Below, piece by piece: positions 8,449 through 16,440 of a stretch of DNA of 64,000 nt. Position 1 is the first letter of the stretch; the number at the start of each line of letters is the position of its first letter. Under the pieces are notes generated by a model, which had not been told where the DNA came from, made no database searches, and was given only the letters and a program-made list of their open reading frames with translations. The DNA is taken from IMG/VR virus record IMGVR_UViG_3300032018_000001, positions 1 through 64,000 of that record, one strand, 5' to 3'. The DNA is from a virus. Both the position numbers and the translations under genes were made by a program.

Positions 8449-8888
8449 TGACACTTTTTGGTAGCAACCTGCTGATTATCGCTAAGGAGCTGGATATTCC
8501 TATTGATAATCTTGCAACGTACCGTTTCAATGATTCCATGAGCGTGACGCTTTACAATACGGAGCATGTGGGAGTGTTTTTGAATCTCCCGCCAAACGTG
8601 TACAGTAATTACAATGCTTGGTTTCAGCTTCCTGGAGAATGGAGTAGGCACTACAGCGAGACGCGAGAATTCACTATTAAGGGTCAGGCGTTTCAGCTCC
8701 CGCTGGGGCCTTTCAACATGAATGTTAAAACTGTATGGCCTGACATCTTTACTTACCTGAACAAGATTTACGCAAGGAATATAATAGAGGCCTTGTCCGT
8801 TCGCGTCTTTGACTTGCTATACACCGGAGCGAGAATTAACGAGAGGACTCTGCTGGATTTCCTTAATGAAACAGCGGTGTTGTGGTAG
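8448..8888 (+). CDS. Hypothetical protein, 146 aa
   Basis: ATG 8448 is preferred over the TTG three bases upstream. The 146-residue protein is aromatic-rich and mixed in secondary structure, with no metal or nucleotide motif. The HNH gene that follows starts one base after its stop. Not recognised. Confidence 0.6.
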   Translation: MTLFGSNLLIIAKELDIPIDNLATYRFNDSMSVTLYNTEHVGVFLNLPPNVYSNYNAWFQLPGEWSRHYSETREFTIKGQAFQLPLGPFNMNVKTVWPDIFTYLNKIYARNIIEALSVRVFDLLYTGARINERTLLDFLNETAVLW

Positions 8889-8889
8889 T

Positions 8890-9249
8890 ATGGGACGCTT
8901 TCATTTTCACGGCCTTGGTAACAAGATGCCAAGACAGAGGTGTACCGCTATCCAGCTGCAGCGGCTCTTTAAAAATATTGTGCAGGAAGGGAAGCACTGG
9001 ATTTGGACGGGAAAGCACCTGGATGATGGCTACCCGCGGATACGCTGGGGCAAGCGGTCAGAGGGCAAGCCTGCTAATGTTTACGTTCACCGGCTCATGT
9101 TTGCTATTTTCAGAGGTGCTATAAAAGCAGAGGTGGATGTGCATCATAAATGCAGAATACGAAAGTGTGTCAATCCGTGGCACGTTCAGGCTATTCAGCA
9201 CGTAGAGCACGGAACATCTCACGGCCCAGAGTCGCATATTCCATTTTAA
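8890..9249 (+). CDS. Small HNH endonuclease
   Basis: A 119-residue HNH protein, start placed at the ATG one base after the upstream stop. It has WIWTGKHLDDGYPRIRWG followed by the zinc/HNH core CHHKC-type motif HHKCRIRKCVNPWHV, the same HNH_3-like core (H-x-C-x5-CVNPxH) as the larger homing endonucleases here, but as a single compact module without the C-terminal helix-turn-helix. Probably a free-standing homing endonuclease. Expression of the next gene is reset by a CGTATTAAT box just after its stop. Confidence 0.8.
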   Translation: MGRFHFHGLGNKMPRQRCTAIQLQRLFKNIVQEGKHWIWTGKHLDDGYPRIRWGKRSEGKPANVYVHRLMFAIFRGAIKAEVDVHHKCRIRKCVNPWHVQAIQHVEHGTSHGPESHIPF

Positions 9250-9251
9250 AA

Positions 9252-9260
9252 CGTATTAAT
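9252..9260 (+). promoter_or_regulatory. Phage-specific promoter box (CGTATTAAT)
   Basis: CGTATTAAT followed by GTAATAGGAG, 13 bases upstream of the ATG at 9274. It is one of ten intergenic copies of the same box. AGGAG just downstream supplies the ribosome binding site. Confidence 0.6.
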
Positions 9261-9273
9261 GTAATAGGAGCTA

Positions 9274-9453
9274 ATGAAACCTGCTACTGTATCTTTGCGG
9301 GATTATTTTGCAGCAAAAGCAATGCAGGCGCTCATACAAATAAATCCTCAGGGCGGGTTAGGCAGAATGAGTCAGAGGGATATATGCATTACTGCTTACG
9401 GCTACGCTGCTGCAATGCTGGAAAATAAGGAAGAGGTTGAAGCTAAGGAATAA
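9274..9453 (+). CDS. Small conserved phage protein (SLRDYFAAKAMQAL type)
   Basis: A 59-residue protein beginning MKPATVSLRDYFAAKAMQAL and ending in an alanine-rich AYGYAAAMLENKEE helix. This short pattern is a common phage protein of unknown function. It has its own promoter box and AGGAG ribosome binding site and is followed by the zinc-ribbon gene three bases later. Confidence 0.7.
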   Translation: MKPATVSLRDYFAAKAMQALIQINPQGGLGRMSQRDICITAYGYAAAMLENKEEVEAKE

Positions 9454-9455
9454 TA

Positions 9456-9764
9456 ATGGAGCAGATTACCTGTTGTATTTGTCATGTCATATTCTATATA
9501 ACGGAAGCGCATAAGCGTAGTCTTTTGGATTCTCATGATGTGTTTTATTGTCCTGCTGGCCACTCTCAGCACTTCACAGGGGAGAGTCCTGCTGGCCACT
9601 CTCAGCGCTTCACAGGGGATAGCGAAGAGGAGCGTCTTAAGCGGGAGTTAGCAGGTGAAACAAAAAGTAAGAATTATTGGCGCACTGAGGCGGAACGGTA
9701 TCGGCGTAGCAAGATAGCATACAGGGGTCTTTTGACAAGAGAGAAAAACAAGGATAGATGTTAA
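9456..9764 (+). CDS. Zinc-ribbon phage protein with tandem duplication
   Basis: A 102-residue protein with an N-terminal CCICH motif and a downstream CPAGH motif, forming a zinc-ribbon pattern found in many short phage proteins of unknown role. A charged coiled C-terminal tail follows (SEEERLKRELAGE). A 36-bp tandem duplication (about 9550-9621) repeats the PAGHSQxFTGxS segment, so the second zinc half-site appears one and a half times. The C-terminus is basic and helical. Confidence 0.7.
   Translation: MEQITCCICHVIFYITEAHKRSLLDSHDVFYCPAGHSQHFTGESPAGHSQRFTGDSEEERLKRELAGETKSKNYWRTEAERYRRSKIAYRGLLTREKNKDRC
9549..9620 (+). repeat. 36-bp tandem duplication
   Basis: Two adjacent copies of a 36-bp unit starting CCTGCTGGCCACTCTCAG differ at only three positions. 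The unit is a multiple of three, so it adds twelve residues in frame to the zinc-ribbon gene. It looks like a recent slippage or duplication event. Confidence 0.75.
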
Positions 9765-9781
9765 AATAAAAGGAGAAAAAT

Positions 9782-9961
9782 ATGAGTGCTAAAGTTCACA
9801 AACTTCTCAGAGTAGCATCCCGTGACCGCAGACACACGCAGCGTAGCCACCGTACTAAGCTTAAGCAATGGTGGCACAGCCTTACCAAAAAGGAACGATG
9901 GGCTGCACGTCTCAATATCCTGTCGATGCACCAAGCTGTAATAGGAAAAGCAACGAAATGA
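9782..9961 (+). CDS. Small very basic protein, 59 aa
   Basis: A 59-residue protein rich in arginine, lysine and histidine (VASRDRRHTQRSHRTKLKQW), starting after AGGAGAAAAAT. Such composition suggests nucleic acid binding, but no family is recognised. Its stop overlaps the ATG of the following HNH-like gene (ATGA). Confidence 0.6.
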   Translation: MSAKVHKLLRVASRDRRHTQRSHRTKLKQWWHSLTKKERWAARLNILSMHQAVIGKATK

Positions 9962-10578
9962 TTATGGGTAGACAACCTTTTAATCTTTTAGGTAAAGTGT
10001 TTGGCAAGTTGACAGTTATTGCTGGGCCTATTAGGAATTACAATGGGCGTCCCGCATGGCTTTGTCGATGCAACTGCACACACAGGACTGAATTTTTGGT
10101 AAGTTCTCAGCATTTGCTGCGTAGTGCTAGAGGTACTAAGTGTTGCAGGAAATGCTTTAGTATCAAGCACGGCTTTTCTGGTACTAGCTTGCATGCTATT
10201 TGGACTAAAATGCGTGACCGATGTAATAACAAAAACAACGCCAACTACTGTAATTATGGAGGCAGAGGCATCACAGTATGCAGTAGGTGGAATGACTTCA
10301 GAATTTTTATGCTTGATATGGGCAAGCGGCCCACAAGAAAGCATTCTGTTGACAGAATAAATAATAATGCAAATTACACGCCTGCTAATTGTCGCTGGGC
10401 TACCAGTAAGCAACAACAAAGGAACACAAGAAGAAATATCCATATATCTTATTCCGGAACAACGCTTACTTTTAGTGAGTTTGTTGAAAAGTATAAACTT
10501 AAATATGGAAAAGCATGGTATGGGTTTTCAAAAATGCGCAGTAGTCCTTCGGAATTAATACAGGAGTGTTCATTATGA
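9958..10578 (+). CDS. HNH-like homing endonuclease (YGGRGI/VCSRW family)
   Basis: A 206-residue endonuclease. The start is the ATG overlapping the upstream stop; the frame is open upstream but lies within that gene. An N-terminal cysteine cluster (CRCNC, then CCRKC) precedes the conserved YGGRGITVCSRW, MGKRPTRKHSVDRIN and NCRWAT motifs typical of a large group of phage HNH/AP2-associated endonucleases. A helix-turn-helix tail follows. Close relative of the gene at 53405. It ends in ATGA shared with the exonuclease start, so it sits exactly between two genes. Confidence 0.82.
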   Translation: MIMGRQPFNLLGKVFGKLTVIAGPIRNYNGRPAWLCRCNCTHRTEFLVSSQHLLRSARGTKCCRKCFSIKHGFSGTSLHAIWTKMRDRCNNKNNANYCNYGGRGITVCSRWNDFRIFMLDMGKRPTRKHSVDRINNNANYTPANCRWATSKQQQRNTRRNIHISYSGTTLTFSEFVEKYKLKYGKAWYGFSKMRSSPSELIQECSL

Positions 10579-11480
10579 TTTTTTTAGATGGAAATTCTGT
10601 TGCGGCACGCGCATTTTTTGGAACGCACGCGCACGCCGGGACTGTGTTTGATGAAAACTTATTTTCCAGCGCTTTCATCAAAAGTTTACTAAGTATTTTA
10701 AGGCTGGTGAGTTCCTTCGATAGCAGGGTCATTCTTTGCGCGGATTCCTGGAGCTGGAGAAAGCAGATTTTTCCGGAATACAAAGAAAACAGGAATGATT
10801 TGAAAAGCTCGGTGCCCTACAAAGAATACCAAAACTGCTACACTGACATTTGCGCGGAGATGAAAGGCCTGCTTCCTATTGCCGTTTTAAAGCGGGAGCC
10901 GTATGAGGCGGACGATTTGATTGCTTACTATACCATGCGAATGCCGCATAACCCGGAGAAGTTTAACTCTTTCAACACGGCCGTAATTGTAACCACAGAC
11001 ACTGACCTGCAGCAGCTGTACAGACCGCGGCAGATTCAGATTTACAACCATGCTACGGATACGATGGAAAAGGTGGCGGATACCAAAGCGCTGCTCCAGG
11101 TGCTAATCTGCGCCGGTGGCCACGATAACATTCCATCGCTGTCTCCTAAGAAGGATAACGGAAAACCAAAATTCCGTTTTGGCGAGAAGACAATACCTTC
11201 CTACATTGAGTGGGGAAGACCCTGCGGTTTGAATGATGAATTCTGGAAAAAACTGGATGAGCAGGAAAAGAAAAAATTTATGCTGGACTACGCCTTAAAC
11301 AAAAGGCTGGTGGATTTGGAAATGAGCCCAGTACACAAAGAGGAGCTGGGCCTCCCTGACTTTGGGCACTATGAGCCCAGGAACGTAGAACGCTTTTTCA
11401 GGACATATATGAATTATCAATACGAAACTCAGCAGCGGGAGATTCAGGCCTTAATGGAAAGGTTTGGTAGCAATGTTTAA
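10575..11480 (+). CDS. 5'-3' exonuclease (T4 RNase H / FEN-like)
   Basis: PIN/FEN-fold nuclease likely to remove RNA primers and process flaps at the fork. The start is ATG 10575, eight bases after AGGAG and overlapping the HNH stop; a GTG nine bases upstream is less likely. Acidic motifs are visible in order: FLDGNS near the N-terminus, ADSWSWR, EADDLI, TTDTDLQQL and the helix-hairpin-helix-like GGHDNIPSL. Its 301 residues match T4 RNase H. It lies downstream of the helicases. Confidence 0.85.
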   Translation: MIFLDGNSVAARAFFGTHAHAGTVFDENLFSSAFIKSLLSILRLVSSFDSRVILCADSWSWRKQIFPEYKENRNDLKSSVPYKEYQNCYTDICAEMKGLLPIAVLKREPYEADDLIAYYTMRMPHNPEKFNSFNTAVIVTTDTDLQQLYRPRQIQIYNHATDTMEKVADTKALLQVLICAGGHDNIPSLSPKKDNGKPKFRFGEKTIPSYIEWGRPCGLNDEFWKKLDEQEKKKFMLDYALNKRLVDLEMSPVHKEELGLPDFGHYEPRNVERFFRTYMNYQYETQQREIQALMERFGSNV

Positions 11481-11907
11481 AAAATTAGCAAAATTATTCA
11501 GCAATCCGGAGCCTTCTTTTCCTACTAACTGTCCTAAATGCAAGGGTCAGTTGTATTTTCCTCAGGTAATAGAGAAGCATCCGCTGCTTGGCACTTACTC
11601 TCCCGTTATTGTCATGTGCGAAAATCATGTAGATGGAGAAAGCTTTAATATCATAGGGACAAAAACCTGTACATACCACGTAGGTAATGTTAAAACTGTG
11701 ATAGCAGGCCGTGTTGTTATGCCTATGAATATGAAAATAGAAGCTGATGACATGATTTGGTTTCGCCCGGATTTATCTGAGTTTTATGATGTTTCTATCG
11801 CTCAGTTTTATCCTCAGTTTATTGGTAAAACTGTGAGTGAGGCCCAAAAGCTTGACATTCATCCGCGGCTCATAGTAGCATCGCGAATATATAAGGCGGA
11901 AGCATGA
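11473..11907 (+). CDS. Hypothetical zinc-finger-like protein
   Basis: A 144-residue protein whose ATG lies inside the exonuclease 3' end. It has CPKC near residue 20 and a second, looser pair of cysteines further on, hinting at zinc binding. The rest is beta-rich. No family recognised. It overlaps the next gene by ATGA. Confidence 0.55.
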   Translation: MFKKLAKLFSNPEPSFPTNCPKCKGQLYFPQVIEKHPLLGTYSPVIVMCENHVDGESFNIIGTKTCTYHVGNVKTVIAGRVVMPMNMKIEADDMIWFRPDLSEFYDVSIAQFYPQFIGKTVSEAQKLDIHPRLIVASRIYKAEA

Positions 11908-12245
11908 GCTTAACAAAGAAGGAAGTAAACGCTTTCCTGGAGTCTGTGTTCGGCTACAAGTGCGAGACTTGGTATGCCTTTCAGATTCAGTGTGACCTGT
12001 ATGAGCACGGTTGCAGCAATATGTCTGCTCCTTCCAAACAGGAGTACTGTCATCGCATTCCAAAAAGAGGAACATTTTTTGATTACGGAATGGCTGGTAC
12101 TAAAAACATGCACTACTATAAGGGCGGAGAGGCCAGACCGGCCGGGCAGCTATTGACCTGTAACTGGAATGCATGTCCCAAATTAAAAAAGTTGATGAAA
12201 GTCAATGCAAACAAAGCAAAAATCGCTCAGAGAAATAACGGATGA
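11904..12245 (+). CDS. Hypothetical cysteine-rich protein
   Basis: A 113-residue protein with six cysteines spread through the sequence and a basic C-terminus (KVNANKAKIAQRNNG). No recognised domain. The next gene begins 41 bases before its stop, an unusually long overlap for this genome. Confidence 0.55.
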   Translation: MSLTKKEVNAFLESVFGYKCETWYAFQIQCDLYEHGCSNMSAPSKQEYCHRIPKRGTFFDYGMAGTKNMHYYKGGEARPAGQLLTCNWNACPKLKKLMKVNANKAKIAQRNNG

Positions 12246-12471
12246 CGGCACGCGCTCTAAGAGGCGCAGGCAGGTCTACGTTTTGATTTCTGAATACCCA
12301 AAGCGTTCAAGGGCGGATATTGCCAAGCTTGGACATCTCAGGCTGGCCAGTGTGTGCGGCCGGGTTAATGAGCTTATTGCGGCCGGTAAGGTCGTGGAGG
12401 TGGGCACTAAGGTTGATGAGGAGACACACAAGACGGTTGCTATTCTGGATTTAACCGCGGACACAAAATGA
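12205..12471 (+). CDS. Winged helix-turn-helix DNA-binding protein
   Basis: An 88-residue protein with a winged-helix pattern: a basic N-terminus, QVYVLISEYPKRSRADIAKLG (helix 1-2), a recognition helix near LASVCGRVNELIAAG and a wing (KVVEVGTKVDEETHKTVAILDL). This matches small phage winged-helix proteins. It may regulate transcription locally. It overlaps the preceding gene by 41 bases and the following HNH gene by ATGA. Confidence 0.65.
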   Translation: MQTKQKSLREITDDGTRSKRRRQVYVLISEYPKRSRADIAKLGHLRLASVCGRVNELIAAGKVVEVGTKVDEETHKTVAILDLTADTK

Positions 12472-13187
12472 AACGCTACGCTGATAGACTCCTTTTCTTT
12501 TTAAGTAAAGTATCCTACGGTAGTGACGGCTGCTGGTATGCTAAACCAGTATTACGATTTTTTGGTTCTTATTTCAGGTCAAAGACTCTTTCCTACAAGT
12601 TGCATCTTGGTAGAATTAAAAAAGGGTTATTCATTAGGAATAAATGCTTTAATACCTGCTGTATTAATCCTAAACATTTATATCTATCTGGTAGTAGGCA
12701 TTCAACTGTAAAAGACTTAATTGCTAGATTTTGGGCTAAGGTTGATAAGCACGGGCCTGATGCTTGTTGGCCCTGGCTGGCCAGTAAGGATGTTTGTGGG
12801 TACGGAACTATCGGGGAGGGTCACGGATTACTTGGTAATAAAAGAAGTACCAGGATACTTAAGGCTCACAGGTTGTCTTTAGAAATAAAACTAGGACGCT
12901 CTTTAAAACAAGGAATGCAAGCTCTGCATACTTGTGATAATCCTTCGTGTGTTAATCCTGAGCATTTATTTGAAGGAACGCAGCTTACTAATATAAAAGA
13001 TAGAGATACAAAAGGTAGAACGGCTAAAGGAATAATGCTTCCTCATGTGCTGACTGCCCGTGCTGTATTAAGGATACGCCGATTAAAGTATAAAGGTTTT
13101 ACTAATAAAAGAATAGGAGAGCTTGTTTCAGTAGATAGGCATTATGTATCTCAAATAGTAAATAGGAAAATATGGGGGCACATCTGA
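12468..13187 (+). CDS. HNH homing endonuclease, duplicated module
   Basis: A 239-residue relative of the gene at 538, again with two tandem HNH_3 modules. The first (residues about 1-80) has a weakened core (NKCFNTCCINPKHL). The second (about 83-180) is intact, with RFWAKVDKHGPDACWPWLA and HTCDNPSCVNPEHLFEGT. A C-terminal helix-turn-helix ends KIWGHI. The gene is AT-rich compared with neighbours. Its last codons overlap the ATG of the downstream glycosyltransferase-like gene by 16 bases. Confidence 0.85.
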   Translation: MKRYADRLLFFLSKVSYGSDGCWYAKPVLRFFGSYFRSKTLSYKLHLGRIKKGLFIRNKCFNTCCINPKHLYLSGSRHSTVKDLIARFWAKVDKHGPDACWPWLASKDVCGYGTIGEGHGLLGNKRSTRILKAHRLSLEIKLGRSLKQGMQALHTCDNPSCVNPEHLFEGTQLTNIKDRDTKGRTAKGIMLPHVLTARAVLRIRRLKYKGFTNKRIGELVSVDRHYVSQIVNRKIWGHI

Positions 13188-13864
13188 TTATCTTATCTGA
13201 TGTAGAATTAGTAGTAATAGATTGTGTTTATCCTAAAAAGACTACTAAGGCTTTGTATCATTGTTTGCAGGCTTGTTCCTTTGCCAGCGTTAAATTCTTT
13301 ACCAGTATTCCTATGGGAGATTTTACTGTCTGCGGCGTTCCTGTTAATGTTGTCAAGATACCACACATCGACTGCCTTCAAAAATATTCCCGGTTTGTCA
13401 TTCATGACCTACACAAGCACTTTGATACTGAGCATGTCATGATTGCTCAGGCGGACGGTTTCATTCTCAATCCGGATGCTTGGCAGAAGGAATTCCTGGA
13501 CTTCGATTATATAGGAGCGCCCTGGTGGTGGTACACGGATGGGTACAATGTGGGCAATGGCGGATTTTGTATCCGTAGCAAGCGCTTGATGAAACATCTT
13601 TCCGATACTTATGATGAAACAGAAGCGCGATACGGCCGGGACATCTTTCATCCGGAAGACCATTACATTTGCAGGACAATGCGTAAGAGCCTGGAAGATT
13701 GTTCCGGTTTCACTTTCGCTCCCGGAGAGATAGCAGGCAAGTTCAGCGTGGAGAACGGCCGGTGGAATGGGCAGTTTGGTTTTCACGACTTTGAAACGGA
13801 CATTTCAGCGTGGCCGGGATTTAATGCGTTCAATGTAAATCCCAGCGTAAAGGCGGGAATATGA
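13172..13864 (+). CDS. DUF5672-like putative glycosyltransferase
   Basis: A 230-residue enzyme with the DUF5672 pattern: VMIAQADGFILNPDAW, FDYIGAPW and VGNGGFCIRSKRLM, then an acidic PEDHYICR segment. Family members accompany sugar-transfer clusters in bacteria, phages and giant viruses and are thought to be glycosyltransferases. It opens a cluster of sugar-modification enzymes extending to 17362. Its ATG lies inside the upstream HNH gene, so the HNH insertion now forms part of its 5' context. Confidence 0.78.
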   Translation: MGAHLIILSDVELVVIDCVYPKKTTKALYHCLQACSFASVKFFTSIPMGDFTVCGVPVNVVKIPHIDCLQKYSRFVIHDLHKHFDTEHVMIAQADGFILNPDAWQKEFLDFDYIGAPWWWYTDGYNVGNGGFCIRSKRLMKHLSDTYDETEARYGRDIFHPEDHYICRTMRKSLEDCSGFTFAPGEIAGKFSVENGRWNGQFGFHDFETDISAWPGFNAFNVNPSVKAGI

Positions 13865-14064
13865 ATGGCGAGTTAAACTACCGTGTTAGGTGCGGAAATG
13901 GGTTACTATCAAAAACAGAAATACTAACCGCTCTTAAAAACGGAAAACTGTATCAGGATTCAGATGGCCCTGGTTATTCTGTTCAGGTTCCTGCCTCCGT
14001 CATATTTTCGGGTAACGATTTGCCTTCTGTCTTTTTCGCTATTGTCAATAAGGCGGGAATATGA
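13861..14064 (+). CDS. Small hypothetical protein, 67 aa
   Basis: Unrecognised. It overlaps neighbours on both sides by ATGA. The 3' end repeats the sequence AAGGCGGGAATATGA that also ends the previous gene (13851-13864 and 14051-14064), so both overlaps have the same junction. Confidence 0.5.
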   Translation: MNGELNYRVRCGNGLLSKTEILTALKNGKLYQDSDGPGYSVQVPASVIFSGNDLPSVFFAIVNKAGI

Positions 14065-14222
14065 GACAGGTACGAGTGGAATGTCCTGCCTGTAACATGA
14101 GCTTTATCCTTCACTATAGCAAGGATATTGTCACAGCGTTATGCCCTTTTTGCTGGCACGATTTTGGTGTAGAGATAAAAGATGCACCTAAAAAGGAGGA
14201 GCATGCCGAAGAAGAAACTTAG
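14061..14222 (+). CDS. Small zinc-ribbon protein, 53 aa
   Basis: A 53-residue protein with CPAC near residue 8 and CPFC near residue 31, a clean four-cysteine zinc ribbon, and an acidic tail. It overlaps the preceding gene by ATGA and the following gene by 20 bases. Role unknown. Confidence 0.6.
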   Translation: MRQVRVECPACNMSFILHYSKDIVTALCPFCWHDFGVEIKDAPKKEEHAEEET

Positions 14223-14379
14223 TCTGGCTGAATTTTGTGCATTGGCCAAAAATGATGTGGACAAATTCTACGGTATGTGGATTGCCGCTATGGCTGCAAG
14301 CCCTGGACACTATCCCACAAGCATGGACGCCGGGGAGTGGCACGGACAGTTTGAGGCTTACCTGAGCAGTGAAGGATAG
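14203..14379 (+). CDS. Small hypothetical protein, 58 aa
   Basis: Start set at ATG 14203 because AAGGAGGA lies at good spacing; the frame is open 21 bases further upstream but lacks a site. The product starts MPKKKLSLAEFCALAKND. Not recognised. Confidence 0.5.
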   Translation: MPKKKLSLAEFCALAKNDVDKFYGMWIAAMAASPGHYPTSMDAGEWHGQFEAYLSSEG

Positions 14380-14381
14380 CT

Positions 14382-15083
14382 ATGAAAATATTAGTACTCA
14401 CTGCCTGCCTTGGTGAAGGCACCGTAGTAGCCAGCACAAAGCAGGAAGGTTTTTACTCAGGCATTAATCCTGTTGTGTACAACACTGTCGATGAGGTAGT
14501 GGTCACAGATAAAGACTTTCCGCCGCGCCTGAAGGCCATGACTTCGCGGCTGCAGGCGAAGATTCCTAAAATGCTCGGCTATCAGTTGTATCCTGGCTAC
14601 GATTATTACATCTGGAAGGATGCTAATATTTCATTTCAGAAAAGCAATACAGCAGATTGGCTGGTTAGTCGGTGCGGTTTTGCTCATGCAGCCTTCTTTA
14701 GGCACTCAGCCCGCAGTAGAATTCAGGACGAAGCGGATTTTATTGAGCAGGTCATGGCCAGAGGAGACCCGTATCTTGTAAACAGATATTCCGGGGAGCC
14801 CATGCAGGAACAGGTTAAGCACTACAAAGCTAATCCTCTTTTTTCTGATAACCGTCTTTTTGAGTGCGGCGTATTCGTTTACAAAAAAGAAGTGATAACA
14901 AAAAGTGCTCCTAATATCTTGGAGCAGTGGTTTTATCACTGTGCTCGCTGGAGTGTGAATGACCAGCTTAGCCTGCCTTACGTGCTATCTAATAATCAAG
15001 ATTATATCGTAAACACCATCGACAAAAATATATTTGGTAATGAGTACACTTTCTACCATTCAGCACACAGGAAAATAACATGA
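14382..15083 (+). CDS. DUF616-like putative glycosyltransferase
   Basis: A 233-residue protein starting MKILVLTACLG, with LKAMTSRLQAKIPKMLGYQLYPGYDYYIWKDANISF. The combination of a conserved lysine/proline step and a YxIWxDxN motif in the DxD position matches DUF616/TOD1-type glycosyltransferases. A WSVNDQLSLPY segment follows. It is in a tight operon with methyltransferase and GT9-like genes, and overlaps the next start by ATGA. Confidence 0.65.
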   Translation: MKILVLTACLGEGTVVASTKQEGFYSGINPVVYNTVDEVVVTDKDFPPRLKAMTSRLQAKIPKMLGYQLYPGYDYYIWKDANISFQKSNTADWLVSRCGFAHAAFFRHSARSRIQDEADFIEQVMARGDPYLVNRYSGEPMQEQVKHYKANPLFSDNRLFECGVFVYKKEVITKSAPNILEQWFYHCARWSVNDQLSLPYVLSNNQDYIVNTIDKNIFGNEYTFYHSAHRKIT

Positions 15084-15637
15084 GCGATAGCAACGTAGGA
15101 AAATGGGATGCTTGGTACAAAGGCCTGTCTGCTAATCCATCATCTTTCAGGTACGGCGATACCTTGACATACCAGCTCGGAGCTAGATTCCTGGAAGACT
15201 GTGAGGTTGTAGAAGACTGGGGCACCGGTGCTGGCGGTTTTCTGCGTTATCGCCCGGATGCTATTGGTGTGGACGGAAGCGATACGCCGCATGCAAAAAA
15301 GAAATTCGTGGATTTGGTAACGTATGAGACGCAGTGCGATGGAATTTTCATGCGGCATGTGCTTGAGCATAATTATGACTGGACAAACATTCTTAAGAAT
15401 GCCCTAACCAGCGCCAGAAAAATATGTATTGTGCTATTCACGCCTCTGAGTGACGGGCCCACCAAAGAGCTTGCTCATAATAAAGCTTACGGCGTTGATG
15501 TTCCGGATTTATCACTGAGCAAAGATGTGCTTATGATAAATTTGAAAACACAGAATTTCGATGTGAAGATTGAGGAATACAAAACACAGACGGATTACGG
15601 AGCAGAGACCGTTTTATATCTAACCCGGACTTACTAA
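15080..15637 (+). CDS. SAM-dependent methyltransferase
   Basis: A 185-residue class I methyltransferase. The glycine-rich SAM loop appears as VEDWGTGAGGFL, followed by an acidic IGVDGS and the later motif FMRHVLEHNYDW, then VLFTPLSDG. It lacks substrate domains beyond the core fold. Its place between glycosyltransferase genes suggests methylation of sugars or of an exported polysaccharide. It overlaps the next gene by one base (TAATG). Confidence 0.78.
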   Translation: MSDSNVGKWDAWYKGLSANPSSFRYGDTLTYQLGARFLEDCEVVEDWGTGAGGFLRYRPDAIGVDGSDTPHAKKKFVDLVTYETQCDGIFMRHVLEHNYDWTNILKNALTSARKICIVLFTPLSDGPTKELAHNKAYGVDVPDLSLSKDVLMINLKTQNFDVKIEEYKTQTDYGAETVLYLTRTY

Positions 15638-16428
15638 TGAAAACTTTTTTACACAACGGCCCGCTGGGCGATATTATCTACGCGCTGCCTTTCATAAAAT
15701 TTATGGGCGGCGGGCTGCTGTATATCGGTAAGAGGGAGTTCCGCGACTTCAACCAAACACCGGATTTGATTTATCAGATTAGGGCTTTAGTAGGCAGTCA
15801 GTTTTACATCAAGGAAGTAGCACCCTACTACGGGGATGAGCATATTGATTATAACCTTGACCCGTTCCGCTGGGAGGCTGGGAAGTTTCCAGCAAAGAAT
15901 CTGGTACAGTGCTACTTTGACGCTCTGGGCGTGCCTTTTAAATTTGACACAGCTACTGCATGGTTTGACATGGGCCCGGCAGGGATAGCATACCCGTGTC
16001 AAGGCATGGTAGTAGGCAGGGACATTATCGTAAGCAACACTACTCGATTTCACGATACAGAGTTTGATTTTTCTGTTCTCAAAGAATACCAGGGACGTTG
16101 TTTATTTTTGGGGTTGCGCGGAGAGTATGACCTTTTTGTTTCTCAGACAGGGCTACAGGACATGATGTACTTTGATGCTACTGGTGCCAGCGACAATGTT
16201 TTCCTGGTATTGGCGCAGACCATAAAGGGTGCCAAGCTTTACATCGGCAACCAGTCATTCCTTACGTCACTTGCTAATGCCATGCAGGTCAACCGCGTGC
16301 TGAAGGTTTTCAAGGCTCAGCCAAACTGCATGTTCTATGCGGACAACTTTCACACGGAATTGACAAAAGACCTTATTGAACACTACGTTTTTGATGGCGA
16401 GCGTTACTGTGACAATGACCACAACTAA
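15637..16428 (+). CDS. GT9-like glycosyltransferase
   Basis: A 263-residue protein with GPLGDIIYALPFIKF at the N-terminus, the opening of heptosyltransferase-type GT9 enzymes, and a second Rossmann half with IGNQSFLTSLANAM. These enzymes transfer sugars to LPS or other glycans. The two-half layout is clear but length is shorter than typical GT9. Its last codons lie in a 13-bp tandem repeat. Confidence 0.6.
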   Translation: MKTFLHNGPLGDIIYALPFIKFMGGGLLYIGKREFRDFNQTPDLIYQIRALVGSQFYIKEVAPYYGDEHIDYNLDPFRWEAGKFPAKNLVQCYFDALGVPFKFDTATAWFDMGPAGIAYPCQGMVVGRDIIVSNTTRFHDTEFDFSVLKEYQGRCLFLGLRGEYDLFVSQTGLQDMMYFDATGASDNVFLVLAQTIKGAKLYIGNQSFLTSLANAMQVNRVLKVFKAQPNCMFYADNFHTELTKDLIEHYVFDGERYCDNDHN

Positions 16429-16440
16429 TGACCACAACTA
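16415..16440 (+). repeat. 13-bp tandem repeat at a gene junction
   Basis: ATGACCACAACTA occurs twice back to back. The first copy supplies the end of the GT9-like gene (stop TAA) and the second begins with the ATG of the next gene, so this small duplication may have created the present one-base overlap. Confidence 0.8.

Noticed and set aside
9958-10578. Group I intron around the HNH genes
   Set aside because: The flanking genes are complete, each with its own start and stop, and no intron core sequences were recognised; these are free-standing endonucleases.
12659-12668. TGTATTAAT inside the HNH gene at 12468
   Set aside because: It lies in conserved codons (CINPKH) of the HNH core and is not upstream of a gene start, so it is probably chance.
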